12,369 bases of DNA from the NCBI GenBank assembly GCA_934462705.1, contig CAKSIH010000024.1, positions 1 through 12,369 of the forward strand. The letters run 5' to 3'. The translations under genes and the position numbers were made by a program. Position 1 is the first letter of the stretch, and each line of letters opens with the position of its first letter. This document shows, one piece after another, positions 5,592 to 11,823 of this stretch. The notes beneath the pieces are model-generated. The model saw only the letters and a program-made list of their open reading frames with translations. It searched no databases and was not told the origin of the DNA. This DNA is from an uncultured Eubacteriales bacterium (lineage in GTDB: Bacteria; Bacillota; Clostridia; Oscillospirales; Acutalibacteraceae).

Positions 5592-7259
5592 ATGACAAAA
5601 CAACCGGATAAAATTACAGCCCTGTACTGCCGCCTGTCCCGTGACGATGAGCAGGACGGTCTGTCAGGATCAATCAAAAATCAGCAGGCTATTTTAGAGA
5701 AATATGCTCAGGAAAACGGCTTCAAAAACACCCGTGTGTTCATTGACGACGGCTGGTCTGGCACAAATTTTGCAAGACCGGCGTTCACGGAAATTATGGA
5801 GCTGGCGGAAAAAGGACGCATCGGCACCTTGATTGTGAAGGATCATTCCCGCTTGGGGCGTAATCGCTTGATTGTCGGTCAGCTGTTGGAAGAAGGTTTT
5901 GACAGCCTTGGCGTTCGCTATATTGCCATTATGGACAACATCGACACCGCCAAGGGAATCAGTGACCTTGTTCCGATGCAGGACTTATTCAACGAATGGC
6001 ACGCCAAGAACACCAGCCAAAAGGTGCGCAATGTATTCAAGAGCAAAGGAATGTCCGGCGCACCGTTGACCACCAATCCGCCCTACGGCTACCTGAAAGA
6101 CCCGGAGAGCAAAAACGGCTGGATGGTGGACGGAGAAGCGGCAAAGACTGTCCGGCAGATCTTCTCTTGGTTCGTGGACGGCCTTGGACCTACGCAGATC
6201 GCCAAACGGCTGAAAGCGACCAAGGTGCCGACACCTACGGAGCATTGGAGCAATATCGGCCGGAATTGCAGCAAGCCGCCTGCAGTGCCCTACAACTGGT
6301 GCTCTATCACCGTAGCGGACATTCTCGGCAAGCAGGAATACTGCGGCGATACGGTGAATTTCCGCAGCACCACTAAGTCCTTCAAGAACAAAAAGAAAAT
6401 TGAGCGTCCGCCGGAGGAATGGCAGATTTTCAAGGACACGCATCCAGCCATCGTTGACCGGGAAACCTTTGCCTTGGTGCAGGAGCTTCGCAAGCACCGC
6501 CGCAGACCCACCAAAAGCGGCATTGTCAGTCCGTTTTCTGGGCTGTTGTACTGCGCCGATTGCGGAGAAAAGCTGTATTACAGCGTCACAGGCAACTACA
6601 AGCGAGAGCAGGCGTATTTCTTCTGCTCCTCCTATCGCAAAAACTCTGAGGTTTGCTCCGCTCACTATATCCGTGAAAAGGTAGTGGAGCAGATCGTGCT
6701 GGAAAGTATGCAGCGTATCCTGCTGAATGTACAGGCATTTGAAAAAGAGTTTGCCCGCAAACAGATGGATTGCTACACAGAGGACAAGAAAAAGCAGCTG
6801 GCAGCAAAGCGCCGGGAACTATCCAAGGCGAAGAAGCGTATTGCGGAAATTGACGCTCTGATTCAGAAAATCTATGAAGATAATGCCGGCGGCAAGCTGT
6901 CCGATGAGCGCTACGCCACCCTGTCCCTGTCCTATGAGGAGGAGCAGAAAATTCTGAAAGCCGCTGTGCCGGAAATGCAGTCTTTCTTGGAAACTGAGAC
7001 AGACAAAACCGAGAACTTGCAGCGCTTCATTCAGAAGGTCAAGCAGATCACAGAGTTGAAAGCCCTAACGCCGGAACTCATTCACGAGTTCGTGGACAAG
7101 ATCGTGGTTTATGCGCCCAGATACCTCGACGGCAAGCGAGTGCAGCTTTTAGATATCTATTACAGCGGCGTGGGCATTCTCCACGAACTGACCCCGGAGG
7201 AAATGGAAGAAGCCTTCCAGCAACACCTCACTGAGCGTAACAAAGAGAAAACGGCGTAA
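5592..7259 (+). CDS. Large serine recombinase, TnpX/TndX type (555 aa)
   Basis: The start is ATG at 5592 behind AAAGGAG (5581-5587); a GTG at 5577 lies before this ribosome site and is rejected. Residues 10-155 are the resolvase/invertase catalytic domain, with nucleophile S16 in YCRLSRDD and the arginine-rich DHSRLGRNR motif (R87, R90). Residues of about 165-300 are the recombinase domain (YGYLKDPE, TQIAKRLKATKVPTP). A zinc ribbon follows with C321-x2-C324 and C345/C355. A long charged coiled coil occupies about 385-480, as in large serine integrases, where it controls synapsis and directionality. It should cut and rejoin attachment sites to integrate and excise the element; Tn4451 TnpX and Tn5397 TndX do this as sole recombinases. 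The frame is complete and catalytic residues are present. No separate excision factor is visible. Confidence 0.92.
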   Translation: MTKQPDKITALYCRLSRDDEQDGLSGSIKNQQAILEKYAQENGFKNTRVFIDDGWSGTNFARPAFTEIMELAEKGRIGTLIVKDHSRLGRNRLIVGQLLEEGFDSLGVRYIAIMDNIDTAKGISDLVPMQDLFNEWHAKNTSQKVRNVFKSKGMSGAPLTTNPPYGYLKDPESKNGWMVDGEAAKTVRQIFSWFVDGLGPTQIAKRLKATKVPTPTEHWSNIGRNCSKPPAVPYNWCSITVADILGKQEYCGDTVNFRSTTKSFKNKKKIERPPEEWQIFKDTHPAIVDRETFALVQELRKHRRRPTKSGIVSPFSGLLYCADCGEKLYYSVTGNYKREQAYFFCSSYRKNSEVCSAHYIREKVVEQIVLESMQRILLNVQAFEKEFARKQMDCYTEDKKKQLAAKRRELSKAKKRIAEIDALIQKIYEDNAGGKLSDERYATLSLSYEEEQKILKAAVPEMQSFLETETDKTENLQRFIQKVKQITELKALTPELIHEFVDKIVVYAPRYLDGKRVQLLDIYYSGVGILHELTPEEMEEAFQQHLTERNKEKTA

Positions 7260-7314
7260 CCACAGGGGTTACACCGTTTCGGAAAACTTATTAAACTGAG
7301 ATATAAGAGCCGCA

Positions 7315-7346
7315 TTGGGGCACCTTCCTTACGGAGGGTGCCCCAA
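7315..7346. repeat. GC-rich hairpin at the base-composition boundary
   Basis: TTGGGGCACCTTCC (7315-7328) pairs with GGAGGGTGCCCCAA (7333-7346) over 14 bp with one G-T pair and a TTAC loop. It lies 55 bases after the recombinase stop and looks like that gene's terminator, but it is followed by AAAATAACAG, not a T-run. The sequence from 7343 rightwards is a repeat shared with 8971. A weaker GTAACC/GGTTAC hairpin overlaps the recombinase stop at 7256-7272. Nothing else is recognised up to 7506. Confidence 0.7.
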
Positions 7347-7418
7347 AATAACAGATCTTTATATTTAATCTGACTACTTTAGAGGTATTATATTAATTTT
7401 TAGTGTAGTTTTTAGCTT
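7343..7418. repeat. 76-bp repeat, copy A (3' flank of the 7507 gene)
   Basis: This stretch aligns without gaps to 8971-9046, identical at 65 of 76 positions by hand count. It lies downstream of the stop of the minus-strand gene at 7507, as copy B lies downstream of the remnant of its paralogue. It is the duplicated 3' flank of a gene pair, not an insertion sequence. Confidence 0.8.
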
Positions 7419-7506
7419 CTATTTCGAGCAACATAAACATATTTCGCAAAATAAGTAATTATTCATCAACCATATCTGTATACAACTTTACTTAAATATT
7501 TTGGTT

Positions 7507-8550
7507 TTAATTGTAATATCCAGATTCAATTTTTTGGAGTCCTTCATGACACTTCATTGCCTCTTCGTTTCTTCCCATGTTCATAAAATAATAATATAAC
7601 TCATAATAAGTGTTTTTGGCTTCGTTTAATTTGTCATTTTTCTCTTCTAATTCGCATGCTTCGGCGTATTCACACAATCTATCTGCCTGGATTAATCTAA
7701 TTTGATTTCTCATCCAAGTGAATTTTGTTAATAATTCACTATTTCGTTCTTTTTGTTTTATATCTTTAATTTTTATATATATTTCTTCAAATTTACCATT
7801 ACATTCTTCAGCAAGTCCATCATATCTTATATTATGATCACAATTCTCTATCGTAGCATTAGCAAGAAGGCTGCCTACTCTATCATAGTCCTCTTCTGTA
7901 GGATTTGTAACATTGTTTAATTCTACAAAAGCAGCATACGCTTCTGCTGTGTCAACCTTTATCTGAGCCTGAATATCATCAGCAAAATCAAGTTTTTTAT
8001 AAATTTCTTTTTTAGTACTCTCCATACTACTATTCTTAACTTCTTCAAACTCCAATGCCACGTTTTTCCAGTTTTCTACTGTAGGTTCTTTTTCTGCTCT
8101 TAACCAAGCAATAGTTGCATTTGCTATTTGTTTCATTAAATTATACTTTTTAACTTCGTCTCTTTCATCTGATTCATTATAATATGATAGTACTTCATCA
8201 CATTTATTCGCAACTTCATTCCATTTTTCTTCACATACATCAATATTAACGTCATCATCTTTATAAGTTTTATAAGCATTAATATAATATGAACACTCTA
8301 CAAAATCGTAAATATCATCCAATTCTTTCATCTCTTGAGCATGAACTTTATCAAACAAAGCAGCTACTGAATAACTATCCGAATCAGTATCGAGTTCATT
8401 TTGCTCATTAGATGGTCTTTTATTAAAATTTACTTCACTAGATGATCCTTCTAAACTATACCTTGCTGCACCAACAGATAATTGAGTTCCTGTTCCTAAT
8501 ACGGTTGCTGTTAAAAGTACTCCTGCTATTACTTTTTTTACGTTTTTCAT
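7507..8550 (-). CDS. Secreted helical protein of unknown function (347 aa), full-length paralogue
   Basis: ATG at 8550 is preceded by GGGGGT six bases upstream. Residues 1-28 are a signal peptide (MKNVKKVIAGVLLTATVLGT, cleavage near VGA-A). The mature protein is acidic, rich in Glu, Lys and Asn, and apparently all helical. It has several Cys in the mature part (for example C86, C106, C117) that could form disulfides outside the cell, and no membrane anchor or sorting signal. Residues 49-82 (NEQNELDTDSDSYSVAALF onward) correspond to the 34-residue unit multiplied in the neighbour at 9259. Residues 140-173 match the decayed tail of that neighbour. Segments such as PTVENWKNVALEFEEV and PTEEDYDRVGSLLANA look like helix-hairpin repeats of TPR-like type. 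I do not recognise a family. Probable role at the cell surface or released. Confidence 0.8.
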   Translation of the reverse strand: MKNVKKVIAGVLLTATVLGTGTQLSVGAARYSLEGSSSEVNFNKRPSNEQNELDTDSDSYSVAALFDKVHAQEMKELDDIYDFVECSYYINAYKTYKDDDVNIDVCEEKWNEVANKCDEVLSYYNESDERDEVKKYNLMKQIANATIAWLRAEKEPTVENWKNVALEFEEVKNSSMESTKKEIYKKLDFADDIQAQIKVDTAEAYAAFVELNNVTNPTEEDYDRVGSLLANATIENCDHNIRYDGLAEECNGKFEEIYIKIKDIKQKERNSELLTKFTWMRNQIRLIQADRLCEYAEACELEEKNDKLNEAKNTYYELYYYFMNMGRNEEAMKCHEGLQKIESGYYN

Positions 8551-8738
8551 TATTTTACCCCCACATTTAATAATTTTTACTACTTACTGCGGTTTACATT
8601 CCTACACAAAACATTTACCTTTTAATAGACCTAATTTCGATAAAAATAATCATTACATTTTATATTCTCACCTCCATTACAAAAACAAATTATTTTTTAC
8701 CTTTTTGTTTTAATACTTTATCTCTTCTCTGTAATAAA

Positions 8739-8767
8739 AGTATAGCACGGTATCTTCTGTAATTCAA
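8739..8767 (-). promoter_or_regulatory. Promoter of the 7507 gene with conserved upstream element
   Basis: On the minus strand TTGAAT (8767-8762), 17 bases, then TATACT (8744-8739). The sequence immediately upstream (TTTGTTGATTTACACCG, to about 8786) is nearly repeated before the promoter at 9813-9841, suggesting a shared regulator site. The leader is about 180 bases. A second candidate, TTGACA (8872-8867) with TATATT (8848-8843), lies further upstream. The remainder of 8563-8970 is AT-rich with no gene I can support. Confidence 0.75.
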
Positions 8768-8952
8768 CGGTGTAAATCAACAAACTTAGACGTGATTTTT
8801 TATAAAAATTAGCAATAATATCTTATAAACATGATATTTATTAATATATTACCACAATGTTAAAAATGTCAAAATTATATTTATCTGCAATATCTCGAAA
8901 AAGCCTTTTACTTAAATACTCTTGTGAAATTTTATGGCTAATGTGGTGTTTT

Positions 8953-8969
8953 GGACATAAAAAAACACC
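8953..8969. repeat. Short inverted repeat beside repeat copy B
   Basis: GGTGTTTT (from about 8945) pairs with AAAACACC (to about 8969) around TGGACATAA-like sequence, just outside the 76-bp repeat. It occupies the same relative place as the GC-rich hairpin beside copy A. Neither has a T-run on the side expected for a minus-strand terminator. Confidence 0.4.
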
Positions 8970-8970
8970 T

Positions 8971-9046
8971 CCAAAATAGCAGATAGTTATATTTTACCTG
9001 ACTACTTTAGCGGTGTTATATTAATTTTTAATATAATTTTTAACTT
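8971..9046. repeat. 76-bp repeat, copy B
   Basis: Gapless counterpart of 7343-7418 with 11 differences. It forms the 3' flank of the degraded second paralogue and shows that the duplicated block included the region after the gene. Confidence 0.8.
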
Positions 9047-9258
9047 TTTTAAATTTTGATGCCACACTATTCCAGTTTTCTTCTATAGGTTCTTTTTCTG
9101 CCTTTAACTAAACAATATTTGCATTTGCTAATTGTTATATTTATAAGTCTCATCCAATTCTTTCAATTCTTACTCCATTTTCATCTCTCTTTAGCTTGAG
9201 ACTTAGTAAACAAATTTGCTAATTTATTAACCACTTCAGAATCAGTATAGAATTTATT
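9047..9258 (-). pseudogene. Decayed 3' part of the second secreted paralogue
   Basis: Reading on after the TAG at 9261-9259 in the same frame gives NKFYTDSEVVNKLANLF and TKSQAKER (to 9184), clearly a fourth copy of the 34-residue unit. A TGA and frame changes follow. In other frames one reads ELKELDETY, like residues 74-81 of the 347-residue protein. Then comes LKAEKEPIEENWNSVASKF, like its residues 151-169 (LRAEKEPTVENWKNVALEF). The segment between them (about residues 84-139) and everything after residue 173 are missing. This is a remnant with at least two internal losses, nonsense codons and frameshifts. Confidence 0.8.
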
Positions 9259-9564
9259 CTATAACTTCAGCTTATTTTTTCCTTTTATCTCATGATCTTG
9301 AGCAAGCAAAGCAGTTAATTTATTAACCACCTCAGGATCAGTACTGAACTCATTTTGTACTTTAGCTTGTTCTTTTTCTTTCTTCTTTTGAGCTTGATAT
9401 TCATCAAATAAAGCTGCTAATTCATTAATTGCCTTAGAATCAATATCGAATTCATTTTGCATTTTAGCTTGTTCTCTCTCTTTTTTACTTTGAGCTTGAG
9501 ATTTACCAAACAAAGCTGCTAACTTATTATCCATCTCATAATCTGCATCGAATTCATTTTGCAC
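9184..9564 (-). repeat. Tandem 102-bp (34-residue) repeat, 3 in-frame units plus one interrupted
   Basis: The units are at 9564-9463 and 9462-9361 (34 codons each), 9360-9265 (32 codons) and 9264-9184 (after the stop). The consensus is xQNEFxxDxxxxNxLAALFxxxQAQ followed by a charged KKxKEQAK linker. The single corresponding unit in the 347-residue paralogue indicates that the multiplication happened here. The stop falls at the Gln codon of unit 4, so CAG to TAG is the simplest change. Confidence 0.85.
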
Positions 9565-9708
9565 ATTAGTTGGCCTTTTATTGAAATTCACTTCACTAAG
9601 TGATCCTTCTAAATTATACTTTGTTGCACCAACAGATAATTGAGTTCCTGTTCCTAACACAGTTACTGTTAAAAGTATTCCTGCTATTATTTTCTTTACG
9701 TTTTTCAC
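9259..9708 (-). CDS. Secreted repeat protein, truncated paralogue of the 7507 gene (149 aa)
   Basis: The start is GTG at 9708, where the paralogue has ATG, behind a good GGAGG (9720-9716) seven bases upstream. Residues 1-28 are a signal peptide almost identical to that of the 347-residue protein, and the SEVNFNKRP motif after it is conserved. Residues 49-148 are three copies of a 34-residue charged unit that probably forms short helices joined by Lys/Glu-rich linkers. It ends in LKL at a TAG beyond which homology continues, so it is a truncated product or a gene in decay. The promoter and ribosome site are intact, so a short secreted protein could still be made. No enzymatic motif is seen. 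Confidence 0.65.
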   Translation of the reverse strand: MKNVKKIIAGILLTVTVLGTGTQLSVGATKYNLEGSLSEVNFNKRPTNVQNEFDADYEMDNKLAALFGKSQAQSKKEREQAKMQNEFDIDSKAINELAALFDEYQAQKKKEKEQAKVQNEFSTDPEVVNKLTALLAQDHEIKGKNKLKL

Positions 9709-9812
9709 TATTTTTCCTCCACTTTTAATAATTTCATTACTTAATGCAGTTCACATACTAATGCAAAACACTTATTTTAAAGTTTAATATTTTATTTTAG
9801 CTTTATAGTATC

Positions 9813-9841
9813 AGTATATCATAATATGTTCTGTGATTCAA
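9813..9841 (-). promoter_or_regulatory. Promoter of the 9259 gene
   Basis: On the minus strand TTGAAT (9841-9836), 17 bases, then TATACT (9818-9813). Both boxes are identical to those of the 7507 gene and are preceded by the same TTTGTTGGATTACACTG-like upstream element. The leader is about 100 bases. Between here and the divergent promoter at 10020 the sequence is AT-rich without recognisable features. Confidence 0.75.
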
Positions 9842-10019
9842 CAGTGTAATCCAACAAACTCAAGTATAAATTTTAAAATTATCTGGAGTAGTATACCATA
9901 TCACTTCCCTACTTTTTCCAAAACTTGCTAAAATTGTAGAAAAGTCAAAGGTAGAAAAGTAATAGAGAATATATAATAAAATAGCGACCATTTATTTAAA
10001 TGTTTGGTTATTTTGTCAA

Positions 10020-10048
10020 TTGGAAAAGAACGTTATTTTCTCTATAAT
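10020..10048 (+). promoter_or_regulatory. Promoter of the 10095 gene
   Basis: TTGGAA (10020-10025), 17 bases, then a perfect TATAAT (10043-10048). It gives a leader of about 40 bases to the ATG at 10095 and is divergent from the promoter at 9813-9841. Confidence 0.75.
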
Positions 10049-10094
10049 GATAAAGGGGTAAAATTTTAATACAATTTTAGAAAGGAATTTTAAA

Positions 10095-10451
10095 ATGATA
10101 AAAAACAAATGTAAAAAAATAGTTACAGTAGCAATATTACTAGCTATGATGGCAACCATGTTTTCTATAAATGTATTTGCTGGAGGTGCGTCTAGTTCGA
10201 TGAATATAGAAAAATCTTTATTAAATAACCCAGTGGATGATAATTGGGTTAGACAAGCAGACCAAATTAGGGATACCCTTTACACTAGTCCGTATCGTTA
10301 TTTTGAGCATGATGAATTGAAGTATTTGATTCAAAAAACAGAAGATGCTATGCATAAGTATAACAGTAGTTGTGATTATAGTTACAATACTTTAGTAAAA
10401 ATACGTGATGCATTTAACAATGCTCGCATAGTTCAGATGAGAGATTATTAA
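10095..10451 (+). CDS. Small secreted protein of unknown function (118 aa)
   Basis: ATG at 10095 follows AGAAAGGA. Residues 1-29 are a clear signal peptide (MIKNKCKKIVTVAILLAMMA, cleavage near VFA-G). The mature part is about 89 residues, predicted mostly helical and aromatic-rich (DDNWVRQADQIRDTLY, SPYRYFEHDELKYLIQ), with a single Cys in SSCDYSY. There is no lipobox, sorting signal or membrane segment, so it is likely released. I do not recognise a family. It is the only plus-strand gene in the AT-rich block, with its own promoter and terminator, so it is monocistronic. Codon use is as AT-rich as in its neighbours. Confidence 0.75.
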   Translation: MIKNKCKKIVTVAILLAMMATMFSINVFAGGASSSMNIEKSLLNNPVDDNWVRQADQIRDTLYTSPYRYFEHDELKYLIQKTEDAMHKYNSSCDYSYNTLVKIRDAFNNARIVQMRDY

Positions 10452-10458
10452 TTCCGTT

Positions 10459-10494
10459 CTATATATCATAGCTTTATAAGATTATGATATATAG
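10459..10494. repeat. Perfect 12-bp inverted repeat after the 10095 gene
   Basis: CTATATATCATA (10459-10470) pairs perfectly with TATGATATATAG (10483-10494) across a 12-base loop, eight bases after the stop. There is no T-run, so it is not a standard terminator. It may protect the 3' end of the message or bind a protein. Confidence 0.6.
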
Positions 10495-10536
10495 AGTGTA
10501 AAGTCAGCTATAAAGATTTCACGTATATTCTCATAT

Positions 10537-10579
10537 AATAAAAAAGGCAAATTCTATACACGAATTTGCCTTTTTTATT
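10537..10579. terminator. Bidirectional terminator
   Basis: A perfect 18-bp inverted repeat (10537-10554 with 10562-10579, 7-base loop) has arms carrying AAAAAA and TTTTTT, so the stem core GGCAAATTC is followed by a T-run on either strand. It can end plus-strand transcription from 10095 and minus-strand transcription from the LRR gene. I see nothing else in the stretch up to 10702. Confidence 0.92.
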
Positions 10580-10702
10580 TAGAAAGTTATAAAGAATTTA
10601 ATCAAATATATTAATTTAAAGGGACGTTAAATTTATTATAAAACTTCTTGATTATCTTTATACCACCTTTAGGGGAGTATATTAAAATTTTTTAACCTTC
10701 GT

Positions 10703-11464
10703 TTAAATAGAATTTAAACGACTAGATTGGTAAACACCATTAATTAAAATTTCCATTATAGCTCCTTCTAAATCTACTTCTAACGTACTCCCATCCGGAT
10801 CAAACAAAAAGTCATCTGCATCTGAGTCCTCTTCATTATTTGGTTCTACATTACCATATGCATCTAAATGAATTAATCCTCTACAACCACAAAATGCTTT
10901 TTCCCCAAAAAATATCAAACTTTCTGGAACTCCTACTGTTAAGCTTCTACAGCCATTAAAGGCAAACAAACTAACGGTCTGCACAGTATTTGGAATATTA
11001 AGCTGACTTAAACTTACGCAACGCTGAAATGCACATTCACCAATTTCTGTTATACCAGGCTGAACACGCACATTATTCAACTGTTCACAATCTTGAAATG
11101 TACCTGGTCTAATAATGCTTACACCAGCTGGAATAGCTATACTAGTTAAGCTGGTACAATTTTTAAACGCGCATCTTCCAATATCTGTTACACTTTCAGG
11201 AATTGTTATTGTGCGTAAATTTGTACAATTCTGAAATGCACCGGCACTAATTCTATCTACACCATTTTCAATTGTTACTGTTCTAATTTCTCTAATTAAA
11301 TCAGGAGCCATAGTTTCTATTCTTTGGTCCTCTATTTCCTTACCAACAGTTAAATGACCGGATTGTTCATCAAAATTGAACGCATACACAGGTAAACTCA
11401 TACTAAATACCAATGCCATTACTAAACAACTTCCTACTAATTTTTTAAACTTACTATTTAACAT
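10703..11464 (-). CDS. Secreted BspA-type leucine-rich repeat protein (253 aa)
   Basis: ATG at 11464 follows GGAGG five bases upstream. Residues 1-28 are a signal peptide (cleavage near VYA-F). Residues of about 58-204 are six BspA-type repeats (the LRR_5 class). Units end in AFxNCTxL and contain ITIPESVTDIG-like strands. Their conserved cysteines (C80, C103, C126, C149, C172, C194) are spaced 23, 23, 23, 23 and 22 residues. Such repeats form an open curved solenoid used for binding proteins or surfaces; in human-associated bacteria they act in adhesion. An acidic linker (EEDSDADDF, 211-219) and a short non-repeat tail follow. No wall anchor is visible, so it may be released or bound non-covalently. 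It is a short member of a family that often has many more repeats. Confidence 0.88.
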   Translation of the reverse strand: MLNSKFKKLVGSCLVMALVFSMSLPVYAFNFDEQSGHLTVGKEIEDQRIETMAPDLIREIRTVTIENGVDRISAGAFQNCTNLRTITIPESVTDIGRCAFKNCTSLTSIAIPAGVSIIRPGTFQDCEQLNNVRVQPGITEIGECAFQRCVSLSQLNIPNTVQTVSLFAFNGCRSLTVGVPESLIFFGEKAFCGCRGLIHLDAYGNVEPNNEEDSDADDFLFDPDGSTLEVDLEGAIMEILINGVYQSSRLNSI

Positions 11465-11490
11465 AAAATCCTCCTTGAAAATTGATTTTT

Positions 11491-11525
11491 AATACTATTT
11501 AATTATAGAGCAATTAAATAGTATT
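11491..11525. promoter_or_regulatory. Perfect 14-bp palindrome upstream of the LRR gene
   Basis: AATACTATTTAATT (11491-11504) is the exact reverse complement of AATTAAATAGTATT (11512-11525) across a 7-base centre, 26 bases before the start codon. A minus-strand TATAAT (11507-11502) lies in its centre, so it could be an operator over the promoter. Alternatively, transcription starts at the distal candidate TTGTCT (11614-11609), 17 bases, TATTGT (11591-11586), and this is a hairpin in the leader. The rest of 11526-11783 is AT-rich with no gene. Confidence 0.6.
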
Positions 11526-11783
11526 TTATATTGGCAAAATATACAAACTTTATTATTAGATTTACATTTATGGATAAAATTGTATACAATATCTCTTCAT
11601 ATAATAAAAGACAATCATAATTTCAACATTCTATGATCATCAACATAAAAAACTATACCATTATTAGTAAATCACGAAAAATTATTTATATATACATTAA
11701 ATCTCTAGTTAAAAACACCATTGTATAAAATTTCTTCTCAAAAAATGAAATTTAAAGACTTACATTTGCGCTTATATAAAATG

Positions 11784-11812
11784 AACCCCAAAAGTTTTAT
11801 ACTTTTGGGGTT
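11784..11812 (-). terminator. Hairpin terminator of the ADP-ribosyltransferase-like gene
   Basis: AACCCCAAAAGT (11784-11795) pairs perfectly with ACTTTTGGGGTT (11801-11812) across a 5-base loop, 11 bases after the stop of the minus-strand gene. The following minus-strand sequence CATTTTATAT is only moderately T-rich. Confidence 0.7.
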
Positions 11813-11823
11813 TTACACTTTAT

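Noticed and set aside
5985..6665. 226-codon open frame on the minus strand inside the recombinase gene
   Set aside because: It is the antisense shadow of the catalytic and recombinase domains of a clearly conserved gene. It has no ribosome site and no family resemblance.
7256..7342. Direct repeat shared with 2836-3340 as attachment site
   Set aside because: Only matches of about 7 bases (for example GGTTACA) were found by eye, no more than expected by chance.
7343..9046. 76-bp repeats as ends of an insertion sequence or composite transposon
   Set aside because: They are in direct orientation, contain no transposase between them and are simply the 3' flanks of two duplicated genes.
9184..9564. 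CRISPR array
   Set aside because: The periodic 102-bp units are in-frame coding repeats without unique spacers, and no cas gene is present.
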